Shown piece after piece: positions 36,783-44,176 of a DNA stretch of 64,000 bases. The position numbers were made by a program, and so were the translations under genes. The notes under the pieces were generated by a model that saw nothing but the letters and a program-made list of their open reading frames with translations, made no database searches and had not been told where the DNA came from. The DNA is taken from the NCBI GenBank assembly GCA_035378845.1, contig DAOSUP010000001.1:1-64000 (forward strand), in the 5' to 3' direction. The stretch is from JAKOUL01 sp035378845. Its GTDB lineage: Bacteria; Dictyoglomota; Dictyoglomia; Dictyoglomales; Dictyoglomaceae. Position 1 is the first letter of the stretch, and each line of letters starts with the position of its first letter.

Positions 36783-37537
36783 AGGAATTTATAGGGGAAA
36801 TCCTTGAAAATAGAAACTTAAATAATAAGATTTTTCTTTTAAAAGTGAAGGTTAATATGAGAGATTGTATTATTTATCCTGGACAATTTGCTATGCTCCT
36901 TATATCTGACACTTTTGATCCTTTTTTAAGAAGACCTATGAGTTTCTATGATGTATCCGAAAATCTTATAGAATTTCTTTATCAGATAGTGGGAAGAGGT
37001 ACAGAACTTCTAAGTAAAAAGGAAAAAGGAGAAAAAATCTCTTTTATTGCTCCTCTTGGAAATTATTTTCCCCTGCTAAAAGAGGGAGAAAAAATTCTCT
37101 TAGTAGGTGGAGGAATGGGAATTTCCCCATTAAATTTTCTTATAGATTTCTATAGGAATAAAATTGATTTTTACTCTTTTCTTGGTTTTTCCTCATATAT
37201 ACAAAAAGAAGTGTATGAAAATTTTAGTAAGTACAGTAAAGAAATGATTATTTCTACAGAAGATGGAAGTTTAGGTTATAAGGGGAAGATATTGGATTTT
37301 ATTCCTGAGGATCTTTATTCTTTTGACAAAATAATTTCTTGTGGACCTTTACCTATGTTGAAAGAGCTTTATAAAAGAGTAGATGAAAAAGATAAACTTA
37401 TATTCTCTTTAGAGGAAAGGATGGCATGTGGTATAGGAATTTGTCTTAGTTGTGCAGTAGAAGGAAAAGATAAAATGCTTCATATATGTAAGGAAGGACC
37501 TATTTTTTCAGCGTTAGAGGTTAGTTTTAATGAGTAA
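36779..37537 (+). CDS. pyrK: Dihydroorotate dehydrogenase electron-transfer subunit
   Basis: FAD and [2Fe-2S] subunit that passes electrons from the PyrD subunit to NAD+ in class 1B dihydroorotate dehydrogenase. Residues RRPMSFYDV bind FAD, VGGGMGISPLNF binds the pyridine nucleotide, and the C-terminal cluster Cys-x4-Cys-x2-Cys followed by a fourth Cys (ACGIGICLSC, then HIC) holds the iron-sulfur centre. GTG start overlaps the pyrC stop by 4 nt (GTGA), and its own end overlaps pyrD by 8 nt. Confidence 0.95.
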   Translation: MKEFIGEILENRNLNNKIFLLKVKVNMRDCIIYPGQFAMLLISDTFDPFLRRPMSFYDVSENLIEFLYQIVGRGTELLSKKEKGEKISFIAPLGNYFPLLKEGEKILLVGGGMGISPLNFLIDFYRNKIDFYSFLGFSSYIQKEVYENFSKYSKEMIISTEDGSLGYKGKILDFIPEDLYSFDKIISCGPLPMLKELYKRVDEKDKLIFSLEERMACGIGICLSCAVEGKDKMLHICKEGPIFSALEVSFNE

Positions 37538-38444
37538 TTTAGAGGTTAAAATTGGAAGTCTAACCTTTAAAAATCCCATACTACTTGCATCGGGGACATG
37601 TGGCTTTGGAAGAGAGCTTATGGATTATTACGATGTAAATATTTTAGGTGGTATTGTTACAAAGAGTATAACTTTAAAGCCTCGCAAGGGAAATCCATCT
37701 CCTCGGATATGGGAATCTTATGCAGGAATTTTGAATTCTATAGGTTTAGAAAATCCTGGAGTTGAAAAATTTATAGAAGAAGAGTCTTCTTTCCTTGAGA
37801 ATTTAAATACTCATGTGATTGTTAGTATTGCTGGAGAAAAGGAAGAAGAATATTATGAGGTAGCAAAGGAGATAAGAGATCTTAAAATATCGGGGATTGA
37901 ACTAAATCTTTCTTGTCCTAATGTAGATGAAGGAGGGATGTTTTTTGGTATTGATCTGGAGACAGTTAAAGAAATAACTAGAAAAGTTGTAGATATAAGT
38001 AATAAGCCTGTTTGGGTTAAATTAACACCCCAAGCTACAGATATTTTGGGATTAACAAAGGCTGTAAGAGATTCAGGTGGGGAAGCAGTGGTTGCTTTTA
38101 ATACTTTTTTAGGGCTTGCAATAGATTGGAGAAAAAGAAAGCCCACTTTTAGGAGAATTTTTGCTGGATATTCTGGCCCTGCTGTAAAACCTTTAGTTTT
38201 AAGATATATATGGGAATTATATGAGAAAAATATTCTTCCTATTATAGGTTGTGGAGGGATAGCATCTTTTTCTGATGTGATGGAGTTTATTTTGGCAGGT
38301 GCTTCCTTGGTGGAGATTGGAAGTGCTAATTTTAGAGATCCTTGGATAGGAATGAAGAATGTACAAGAATTAGAAAGTTATTTTGAAACTGAGAAGTTAG
38401 TTGATCTTATTGGTTTTGCCCATAAAAATAAAGAGGAGGTTTAA
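37530..38444 (+). CDS. pyrD: Dihydroorotate dehydrogenase catalytic subunit, class 1B
   Basis: Oxidises dihydroorotate to orotate with FMN. Family motifs: ILLASGTCGFG near the N-terminus, GGIVTKSITLKPRKGNPSPR, the substrate loop NSIGLENPG, the active-site cysteine in LNLSCPNVDEGG, and the FMN-phosphate strand GCGGIASFSDVMEFILAGAS. The Cys (rather than Ser) base and the adjacent pyrK define class 1B. Starts inside the end of pyrK. Confidence 0.96.
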   Translation: MSNLEVKIGSLTFKNPILLASGTCGFGRELMDYYDVNILGGIVTKSITLKPRKGNPSPRIWESYAGILNSIGLENPGVEKFIEEESSFLENLNTHVIVSIAGEKEEEYYEVAKEIRDLKISGIELNLSCPNVDEGGMFFGIDLETVKEITRKVVDISNKPVWVKLTPQATDILGLTKAVRDSGGEAVVAFNTFLGLAIDWRKRKPTFRRIFAGYSGPAVKPLVLRYIWELYEKNILPIIGCGGIASFSDVMEFILAGASLVEIGSANFRDPWIGMKNVQELESYFETEKLVDLIGFAHKNKEEV

Positions 38445-38448
38445 AATT

Positions 38449-39183
38449 ATGAAACAGTTTGACCCTCTTATTGTAGCACTTGATTTTCCTGAGGAGAATG
38501 AGGCACTGAATATAGCAGAATCTCTTATCTCTCATGCAAAGAACTTTAAGGTTGGTTTGGAACTTTTCTCAGTGGCAGGTCCTCATGTAGTGAAGGCTTT
38601 GAGGGAAATGGGAGCAAATGTTTTTATTGATCTTAAGCTTTTTGATATTCCAAATACTGTGGTACGAACTCTTGAAAGGCTTCTTTCCCTTGATCCTTTT
38701 ATGATTACCCTTCATATTTTAGGTGGAGAAGAGATGTTAAAAGAATCTGTTAAAGTGATAAAGGAGTTCAGAAGTTCAAGAAAAACGGAATACCCTTATC
38801 TTCTTGGAGTAACTGTTCTTACAAGCTTTAATGAGGAGACTTTAAGAAGAAGCTGGGGAATATCCAGATCTCTCTCAGAGCAGGTTTTATTTTTTGCTCA
38901 ACTTGCTCAGGAGACCGAACTTGATGGAGTTATAGCATCTCCTTGGGAGATTGAACTTTTAAGAAATAATTTGCGAAGACCTATGCTTATTGTGACCCCT
39001 GGAATTAGATTAAGTAGAGATATCAAAGATGACCAACAAAGAGTAATGACTCCAAGGGAGGCAATGGAAAAAGGTGCAGACTATTTAGTAATTGGGAGAC
39101 CAATAACAAAAAGTCCTAATCCTTTGGAGGTAATAAAAGAAATAAGGTCTCAGATTTCAGACATCCTTGAGAACAAATTTTAG
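38449..39183 (+). CDS. pyrF: Orotidine 5'-phosphate decarboxylase
   Basis: Makes UMP from OMP, the last step of the pathway; 244 residues. ALDFPEENEAL begins the barrel, the catalytic DLKLFDIPNT array (Asp-x-Lys-x-x-Asp) is at about 62-71, and the phosphate-binding TPGIRLS and VIGRPITKS strands follow. ATG at 38449 has GAGGAGG 9 nt upstream. It is the last pyr gene; pyrE and carAB are not in the window. Its last 68 nt overlap the convergent feoC gene, with no terminator seen between the operons. Confidence 0.95.
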   Translation: MKQFDPLIVALDFPEENEALNIAESLISHAKNFKVGLELFSVAGPHVVKALREMGANVFIDLKLFDIPNTVVRTLERLLSLDPFMITLHILGGEEMLKESVKVIKEFRSSRKTEYPYLLGVTVLTSFNEETLRRSWGISRSLSEQVLFFAQLAQETELDGVIASPWEIELLRNNLRRPMLIVTPGIRLSRDIKDDQQRVMTPREAMEKGADYLVIGRPITKSPNPLEVIKEIRSQISDILENKF

Positions 39184-39358
39184 AATAAGAGCATAGGTTA
39201 CACTGGTTTGAGGATCCTTTTTCTACAATATATCCTAAATCTTGAAGCTGGAGGAGGATGAGATCCCATTCCTCATCAGATATATTTAAATCCTTCTTCA
39301 GCTTTTTAATATCTACAATCTCGTGATTTTTTATATATTCAAGTACTTTTTCAATCAT
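39116..39358 (-). CDS. feoC: FeoC-like winged-helix protein with iron-sulfur cysteine motif
   Basis: An 80-residue protein: an N-terminal winged-helix (IVDIKKLKKDLNISDEEW) and a C-terminal cysteine cluster Cys53, Cys56, Cys62, Cys66 of the type that binds an oxygen-sensitive [4Fe-4S] cluster in enterobacterial FeoC. It is encoded 4 nt after feoB, which supports the assignment. FeoC is known to protect or regulate FeoB. Its last 68 nt are antisense to the end of pyrF, so both C-termini are constrained by the same DNA. Confidence 0.82.
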   Translation of the reverse strand: MIEKVLEYIKNHEIVDIKKLKKDLNISDEEWDLILLQLQDLGYIVEKGSSNQCNLCSYSKICSQGCLKSETLFLLLPPKD

Positions 39359-39362
39359 TTTT

Positions 39363-41330
39363 CTACCTCACTAAAAGTGTAATTCCTGTATGAAGAATTA
39401 AGGTAAATAAATAGGCATAAGTTAAGGAATAAAAGATAGTTATAAGAGTCCATTTTAAAGAATTAGTCTCTTTATAAATAGTAGCAATAGTTGCTGCACA
39501 AGGTATATACAGAAGCTGAAATACTACAAAGCTAAAAGCAGTAATAGGGGATAGATCCTTTAAAAGAAGGTTTCCTAATGCATTTCCACTTGCTCCATAA
39601 ATAGAACCAAGAGTAGAAAGACTTGCTTCTTTTGCTACGAAACCTGAAATTAACCCTGTGGTAAGTTGCCAGTTAAATCCTAAAGGAGAAAATAAAGGCA
39701 TGAGAGTCTTTCCAATATTGGCAAGAATAGAGTTTTCAATATTTCCAGAGGGAATATGGGATAAAATCCATGTAATCCCTGATAGAATTACCATTACTGT
39801 TCCTGCTCTAACTAAGAAGGATTTTAATTTATCCCAGACATAAAGAGAAACTATTTTTATATTAGATATCTTATATAGGGGAAGCTCCATAAGAAGAGGA
39901 GAAAAAGAAGTTTTTAGAACTTTCCTTTGTAAAATTCTTCCACTTATCATTATGGAGAGAAAACTAATAAGATAAAGAACCAAAAGTAGGATAGGAGCAT
40001 ATTTAGGGAAAAATATGCTTAAAAAGAAAGATGCTACTAAAATTCTTGGAACACATGGGATAAAAGAGTTAACCATTATAAGTAATAGTCTATCCTTTTC
40101 ATTTTCTAAGGTTCTCGTAGCCATTACCCCAGGCACATTACAGCCAAAGCTCATAACTAACGAGATAAAAGCCTTTCCATGAAGCCCTAATATATGCATT
40201 ATTCGGTCAGTAACAAAGGCAAGCCTTGCTAAGTATCCAGTATCTTCAAGAAGAGCAAGAAAAAAGAAGAATATTACTATTAATGGGGTAAAAGAAAGTA
40301 CATTTGCAACTCCCTGCCATATACCTCCTATAAGGAGATTTTTAAGCCATTCAGGTAAGAAGGAAAAAAGATTATTCAATCCTAATCCTATAAGTCCTAA
40401 GAAGTTATTCCAAGGGATACTTATGGCTTCATTTAAGAAATAAGTAAAATAAAAGATGGAAAATATTATAAGGATTGCAATAGGGAGTCCCCATATTCTA
40501 TGGGTAAGAATATTATCTAATCTATCAGTCCATGTTATTACCTGCTTCGTGGGTTTTTCTAATACATCTTTTAAGATATTTTTTATCAAAGAGTATCTTG
40601 CCGATGCAACTTTAACTGGGTTTTCCTCTTTTTCTTCTACTATATTTTTAATCTCTTCCCATCCCTCATATTTCTTACAAAGTTCGACTATTAGAGGATC
40701 CCCCTCCAATAGTTTTATTGCAGCCCATCTTTTTGGATATTCGTCTATTTTTTCTGGTAGAAGAGCTTCAATTTCTTTTAATGTATCTTCTATTTCAGGA
40801 TACTCTATTTTCATAGGATTAAAATTCTTGTTTTTATATACATCTATAATCTTCTCTAGCAAGTTGTCGATTCCTATTCCCTTACTAGCAATGGTAGATA
40901 TGACGGGGATACCAAGTTTCTGTTGAAGCTTTTCTGTGTCTAACTTATATTTTTTTTCTTTTAAGACATCTAACATATTTAGTGCTACTATGACATTTGG
41001 ACTAAGTTCCATAATCTGTAAAAGTAGATATAGATTTCTTTCTAAGGCTGATGCATCTAATACAACCACTATAATATCTGGTTTTTCTTTTATAATAAAT
41101 TCTCTTGCAACAACCTCTTCTATAGAATGAGCAGTAAGGCTATAAGTACCAGGAAGATCAGTGATCTCTATTAAAGTGGAGTCCTTTTCCACATATCCTA
41201 CCTTTTTTTCTACAGTTTTCCCAGGCCAATTTCCTGTATGTTGGTTTAAGCCTGTAAGTTGGTTGAATAAAGTACTTTTTCCTACATTGGGATTTCCTGC
41301 AAGAGCTACTCTAATTTTGGTCTTCTCCAT
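39363..41330 (-). CDS. feoB: Ferrous iron transporter FeoB
   Basis: Fe(II) uptake protein, 655 residues. A cytosolic G-protein domain (residues 1-165) shows GNPNVGKST (G1), DLPGTYS (G3) and NMLD (G4). A helical GDI-like segment (about 170-260) precedes the membrane core with two Gate motifs; the conserved cysteine is in SFGCNVPGVMATRTL. Another cysteine lies in LYIPCAATIATIYKE. The length is a little shorter than E. coli FeoB (773) but usual for this group. Overlaps the end of feoA by 20 nt. Confidence 0.97.
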   Translation of the reverse strand: MEKTKIRVALAGNPNVGKSTLFNQLTGLNQHTGNWPGKTVEKKVGYVEKDSTLIEITDLPGTYSLTAHSIEEVVAREFIIKEKPDIIVVVLDASALERNLYLLLQIMELSPNVIVALNMLDVLKEKKYKLDTEKLQQKLGIPVISTIASKGIGIDNLLEKIIDVYKNKNFNPMKIEYPEIEDTLKEIEALLPEKIDEYPKRWAAIKLLEGDPLIVELCKKYEGWEEIKNIVEEKEENPVKVASARYSLIKNILKDVLEKPTKQVITWTDRLDNILTHRIWGLPIAILIIFSIFYFTYFLNEAISIPWNNFLGLIGLGLNNLFSFLPEWLKNLLIGGIWQGVANVLSFTPLIVIFFFFLALLEDTGYLARLAFVTDRIMHILGLHGKAFISLVMSFGCNVPGVMATRTLENEKDRLLLIMVNSFIPCVPRILVASFFLSIFFPKYAPILLLVLYLISFLSIMISGRILQRKVLKTSFSPLLMELPLYKISNIKIVSLYVWDKLKSFLVRAGTVMVILSGITWILSHIPSGNIENSILANIGKTLMPLFSPLGFNWQLTTGLISGFVAKEASLSTLGSIYGASGNALGNLLLKDLSPITAFSFVVFQLLYIPCAATIATIYKETNSLKWTLITIFYSLTYAYLFTLILHTGITLLVR

Positions 41331-41556
41331 GGTCCTCTACCTCCACATATATGCTTTCTGCAAGTCCCCTTCCTAAAGCAATATTTGTGTCTTTTACCCT
41401 TATAATTACAGGACCCATGGATTTTTGGACCACTAAAATTTCTTCCCCAGGATTAACTCCAAGTTCTGCAAGTCTGAAAATCTTACCTCTTCCTCCTTTT
41501 ATTGATATTATCTTGCCCTTTTCTCCCCTTTCAAGGTCTGTAAGACTTTTAATCAT
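41311..41556 (-). CDS. feoA: FeoA SH3-like protein
   Basis: An 81-residue SH3-fold protein required for FeoB function. Typical features: the opening segment SLTDLERGEKGKIISIKGG, RLAELGVNPGEEILVV in the middle and the terminal IRVKDTNIALGRGLAESI strand. The start overlaps the fur stop (ATGA) and the end overlaps feoB, so the three genes are translationally coupled. Confidence 0.93.
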   Translation of the reverse strand: MIKSLTDLERGEKGKIISIKGGRGKIFRLAELGVNPGEEILVVQKSMGPVIIRVKDTNIALGRGLAESIYVEVEDHGEDQN

Positions 41557-41984
41557 AAGTCCTCCTCTTTTTGAGTTTTATTTTGGCATTCTTCACATAA
41601 CCCAAGAATATGAATCCTAAAGGAAGTTATCTGAAAATTTTTATCTTTTATATTTAATATTTCTAAAATTTTTTCTGGGTGCTCTAAATCTTCTTCTATT
41701 ACTTTTCCACAAGAAAGGCACTGAAAATGTATATGAGGTACTAAATTGCTTTCATAATGAATATGTCTTTCCTCAAAAGAGATCTGTCTTAAAAAGCCAA
41801 GTTTTTCTAAAAGTTTACATGTACGATATACAGATGTGTAAGATGCTTTTTGGTTTTGTTTCTTTATCTCCTCGTAGATTTCATTAATAGAAAAATGACC
41901 TGTTTTGTTCTTCTCAAAGAATTCAAGGACTGCAAGTCTTGGTTTGCTTAGTCTTAATCCATGGATTTTTAAATCCTCTTTCAT
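41553..41984 (-). CDS. fur: Fur-family metal-dependent regulator
   Basis: Metalloregulator of 143 residues. The N-terminal winged helix (LRLSKPRLAVLEFFEK; TSVYRTCKLLEKLGF) is followed by the HIHFQCLSCGKVIEE metal site and a second CxxC (GLCEECQN) that together form a structural zinc site. HIHYESNLVPHIHF supplies the regulatory-site histidines. Being first in the fur-feoA-feoB-feoC operon, it is most likely an iron sensor controlling its own operon. A PerR- or Zur-like function cannot be excluded from sequence. Confidence 0.92.
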   Translation of the reverse strand: MKEDLKIHGLRLSKPRLAVLEFFEKNKTGHFSINEIYEEIKKQNQKASYTSVYRTCKLLEKLGFLRQISFEERHIHYESNLVPHIHFQCLSCGKVIEEDLEHPEKILEILNIKDKNFQITSFRIHILGLCEECQNKTQKEEDL

Positions 41985-42000
41985 GTTTCTATACCTCTAT

Positions 42001-42058
42001 TGAAAAAATTTTTCATTTATCCATAAAAAATTCTAATTTATATGCAAAAATTTTTCAA
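42001..42058 (-). promoter_or_regulatory. Promoter of fur-feoABC with two Fur-box-like palindromes
   Basis: Minus-strand TTGAAA (42058-42053) and TAGAAT (42035-42030) are 17 nt apart. Near-palindromes of the type TGAAAAATTTTTCA occur at 42001-42015 (downstream of the start site) and 42044-42058 (overlapping the -35). They resemble A/T-rich Fur boxes and would allow iron-dependent repression. Confidence 0.55.
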
Positions 42059-42146
42059 GTAGGAAATTTTTAAAAACTTTTAATGAAATTATTATATAAT
42101 TCATAATGTATCTGCGAAAAAATTTCCTTAGGGAGGTGATTCTTCT

Positions 42147-42869
42147 TTGGATTTTATTTTACAAGTTGAGAATTTGAAGAAGTATTATGGGAAATTTGAG
42201 GCTTTAAAGGGAGTAAATTTTGAAGTAAAGAAAGGTGAGGTTTTTGCTCTTATAGGTCCTAACGGAGCAGGAAAGAGTACAACATTGAGAATAATTGCAA
42301 CTCTTCTTTCTGTTTCTGAAGGAAGAGTGCTTTTTATGGGGAAAGATTTGTCAAAGTATCCTGATTTTGTAAGAGAAAATATAAGCTACCTACCTGAAGA
42401 AGCTGGAGCGTACAAAAATATGAAAGGTATTGATTACTTAAGATTTATGGCAAACTTTTATGCAGTAGATCCTAAGGATGTGGAGATTTTTGTAAAAAGA
42501 GCCGAGGAAATTTCTGAATTAAGAGATAGATTAAATGATAAAATAGGGACTTATAGTAAGGGAATGGTAAGAAAACTTCTTATTGCAAGAGCACTTATGA
42601 CAAAACCTACACTCGCCATACTTGATGAACCTACATCAGGACTTGACGTAATAAATGCTTTAGAGATTAGAGAGATAATAAGGGAATATGTAAAAGAGGG
42701 AACTTCTGTCCTTCTTTCTTCTCATAACATGTTAGAGATAGAATTCTTATCGGATAGAGTAGCTCTTATTGATAAAGGTAAAATCCTTGAAACTGGTACA
42801 TCGGAAGAGCTGAAGGATAAATATTCTGCTAAGAATTTGGAAGAGGTATTTAGGAGGGTTGTTCAATGA
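42147..42869 (+). CDS. ABC-2 type transporter ATP-binding protein
   Basis: ATPase of an ABC-2 exporter of the NatA type, 240 residues. Walker A GPNGAGKST (about 37-45), signature YSKGMVRKLLIARAL, Walker B LAILDEPTSGLD. TTG start with GGGAGGTGAT 7 nt upstream. It overlaps the permease gene by 4 nt. A TATAAT at 42095-42100 may be the -10 but has no clear -35. Related NatAB systems export sodium; drug or peptide efflux is equally possible. Confidence 0.93.
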   Translation: MDFILQVENLKKYYGKFEALKGVNFEVKKGEVFALIGPNGAGKSTTLRIIATLLSVSEGRVLFMGKDLSKYPDFVRENISYLPEEAGAYKNMKGIDYLRFMANFYAVDPKDVEIFVKRAEEISELRDRLNDKIGTYSKGMVRKLLIARALMTKPTLAILDEPTSGLDVINALEIREIIREYVKEGTSVLLSSHNMLEIEFLSDRVALIDKGKILETGTSEELKDKYSAKNLEEVFRRVVQ

Positions 42870-44176
42870 AGAAATTTAATAATTTACTTAAGAAGGAGAT
42901 TAAAGAGCTTGTTACTGCCCAGCTGATAATCTCTTTGGTTTTTACTCTTTTACTTTTCAATTTTATAGGAAGTATTACCAAAAGTGAAATAGAAAAGGGA
43001 ATAAAACTTAGAGATGTTTATGTACTTAATCTTGATGATTCTTCTCTTTCAAAAGAAGTTTTAAATAATCTATCTTTTGCAGGTTTCAAAGTAAATTTGA
43101 TGAATAACTTGGTGGAAGACAAAAGTAAAGAGAAAGCAATAGATTATGCAAAAAATAATAATATTAATTTTTTATTAGTCATACCTGATGGATTTGGACA
43201 ATCCATATCAAAATTCTCTCCTATGGAGATAGAAGTCTATTCTATTATAAGAAGTTTTTCTATAGGTAGCACTGTAAATTCGGAGATGGTCAATCAGGTG
43301 GTTAATGCTTTAAATAGATATATCTCTAATAATTTCCTAAAAAAAAGGATTCCTAATATAGATCCAGAAGAGCTTAAAAATCCTATAAGAAGTAAAGAGT
43401 ATGTTATAGTAAGAGATAAAATGGCAGAGGGTTCTTCTGCTGAGGTAACTAATTTTGTTCAAATGCAGTCTATTTTTATCCCTATTATTCTAATGATAGT
43501 GATAATGTATTCTTCGCAGATGGTACTTTCTGCTATTGCTGTGGAAAAGCAAGATAAAACATTAGAAACTCTGCTTACTGTACCTATTAGTAGAAGACAG
43601 ATTGTAGTTGCTAAAATGTTAGGGGCAGGTATTGTGGGACTTATCTCTGCATTAATTTATATGTTTGGATATAGATCCTTTATGAGTGGAATTACAGGAG
43701 GAGTAGAGATAAATAGTACTGATTTGATTCAAAAATTAGGTCTTCAGTTCACTCCTTATGGATATACCCTTTTGGGAGTCTCTCTATTCTTGGCTATATT
43801 ATGTGCTTTAGCTCTTTCTACAATTTTAGGTGTTTTAGCTGAAGATTTAAAGGGTGCTCAGAGTATGTCCTTGCCGATGGTACTTCTTGTAATGATTCCT
43901 TATTTTCTTTCTATGTTTTCGGATATAAATTCTCTTTCTCTTCCTATTAAAATTATTGTGATGGCTATACCTTTTACACATCCTTTTGTGGCTTCTCAGA
44001 ATGTTCTTTTGGGAAATTATAATGTGATCCTTTATGGTATTATCTATATGCTAATAGTATTTTTACTCTTAATTTTTATAGCAGCAAGGATTTTCTCTAC
44101 TGATAGAGTTCTTACTATGAAGTTAAGTTTTGGGAGGAGGAAAGCTTCTACAAAAGGAAAGAAGGTAGGACTATGA
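42866..44176 (+). CDS. ABC-2 type transporter permease (NatB-like)
   Basis: Membrane partner of the preceding ATPase, 436 residues. One N-terminal helix (about 17-35), an extracytoplasmic region of about 150 residues, then five or six helices including the VEKQDKTLETLLTVPISRRQIVVAKML segment characteristic of ABC-2/NatB proteins (about 225-250). It overlaps the downstream peptidase gene by 4 nt, which suggests the peptidase acts with the exporter or in its secretion path. Confidence 0.9.
   Translation: MKKFNNLLKKEIKELVTAQLIISLVFTLLLFNFIGSITKSEIEKGIKLRDVYVLNLDDSSLSKEVLNNLSFAGFKVNLMNNLVEDKSKEKAIDYAKNNNINFLLVIPDGFGQSISKFSPMEIEVYSIIRSFSIGSTVNSEMVNQVVNALNRYISNNFLKKRIPNIDPEELKNPIRSKEYVIVRDKMAEGSSAEVTNFVQMQSIFIPIILMIVIMYSSQMVLSAIAVEKQDKTLETLLTVPISRRQIVVAKMLGAGIVGLISALIYMFGYRSFMSGITGGVEINSTDLIQKLGLQFTPYGYTLLGVSLFLAILCALALSTILGVLAEDLKGAQSMSLPMVLLVMIPYFLSMFSDINSLSLPIKIIVMAIPFTHPFVASQNVLLGNYNVILYGIIYMLIVFLLLIFIAARIFSTDRVLTMKLSFGRRKASTKGKKVGL

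Noticed and set aside
40456..40926. Open frame of 156 codons on the plus strand inside feoB
   Set aside because: Antisense to conserved GTPase and gate motifs; composition is Ser/Phe/Ile-rich as expected from a complement frame, with no SD.
42071..42100. Full sigma-70 promoter for the ABC-2 operon
   Set aside because: TATAAT is present at 42095-42100, but no -35 with acceptable spacing was found, so a complete promoter is not claimed.
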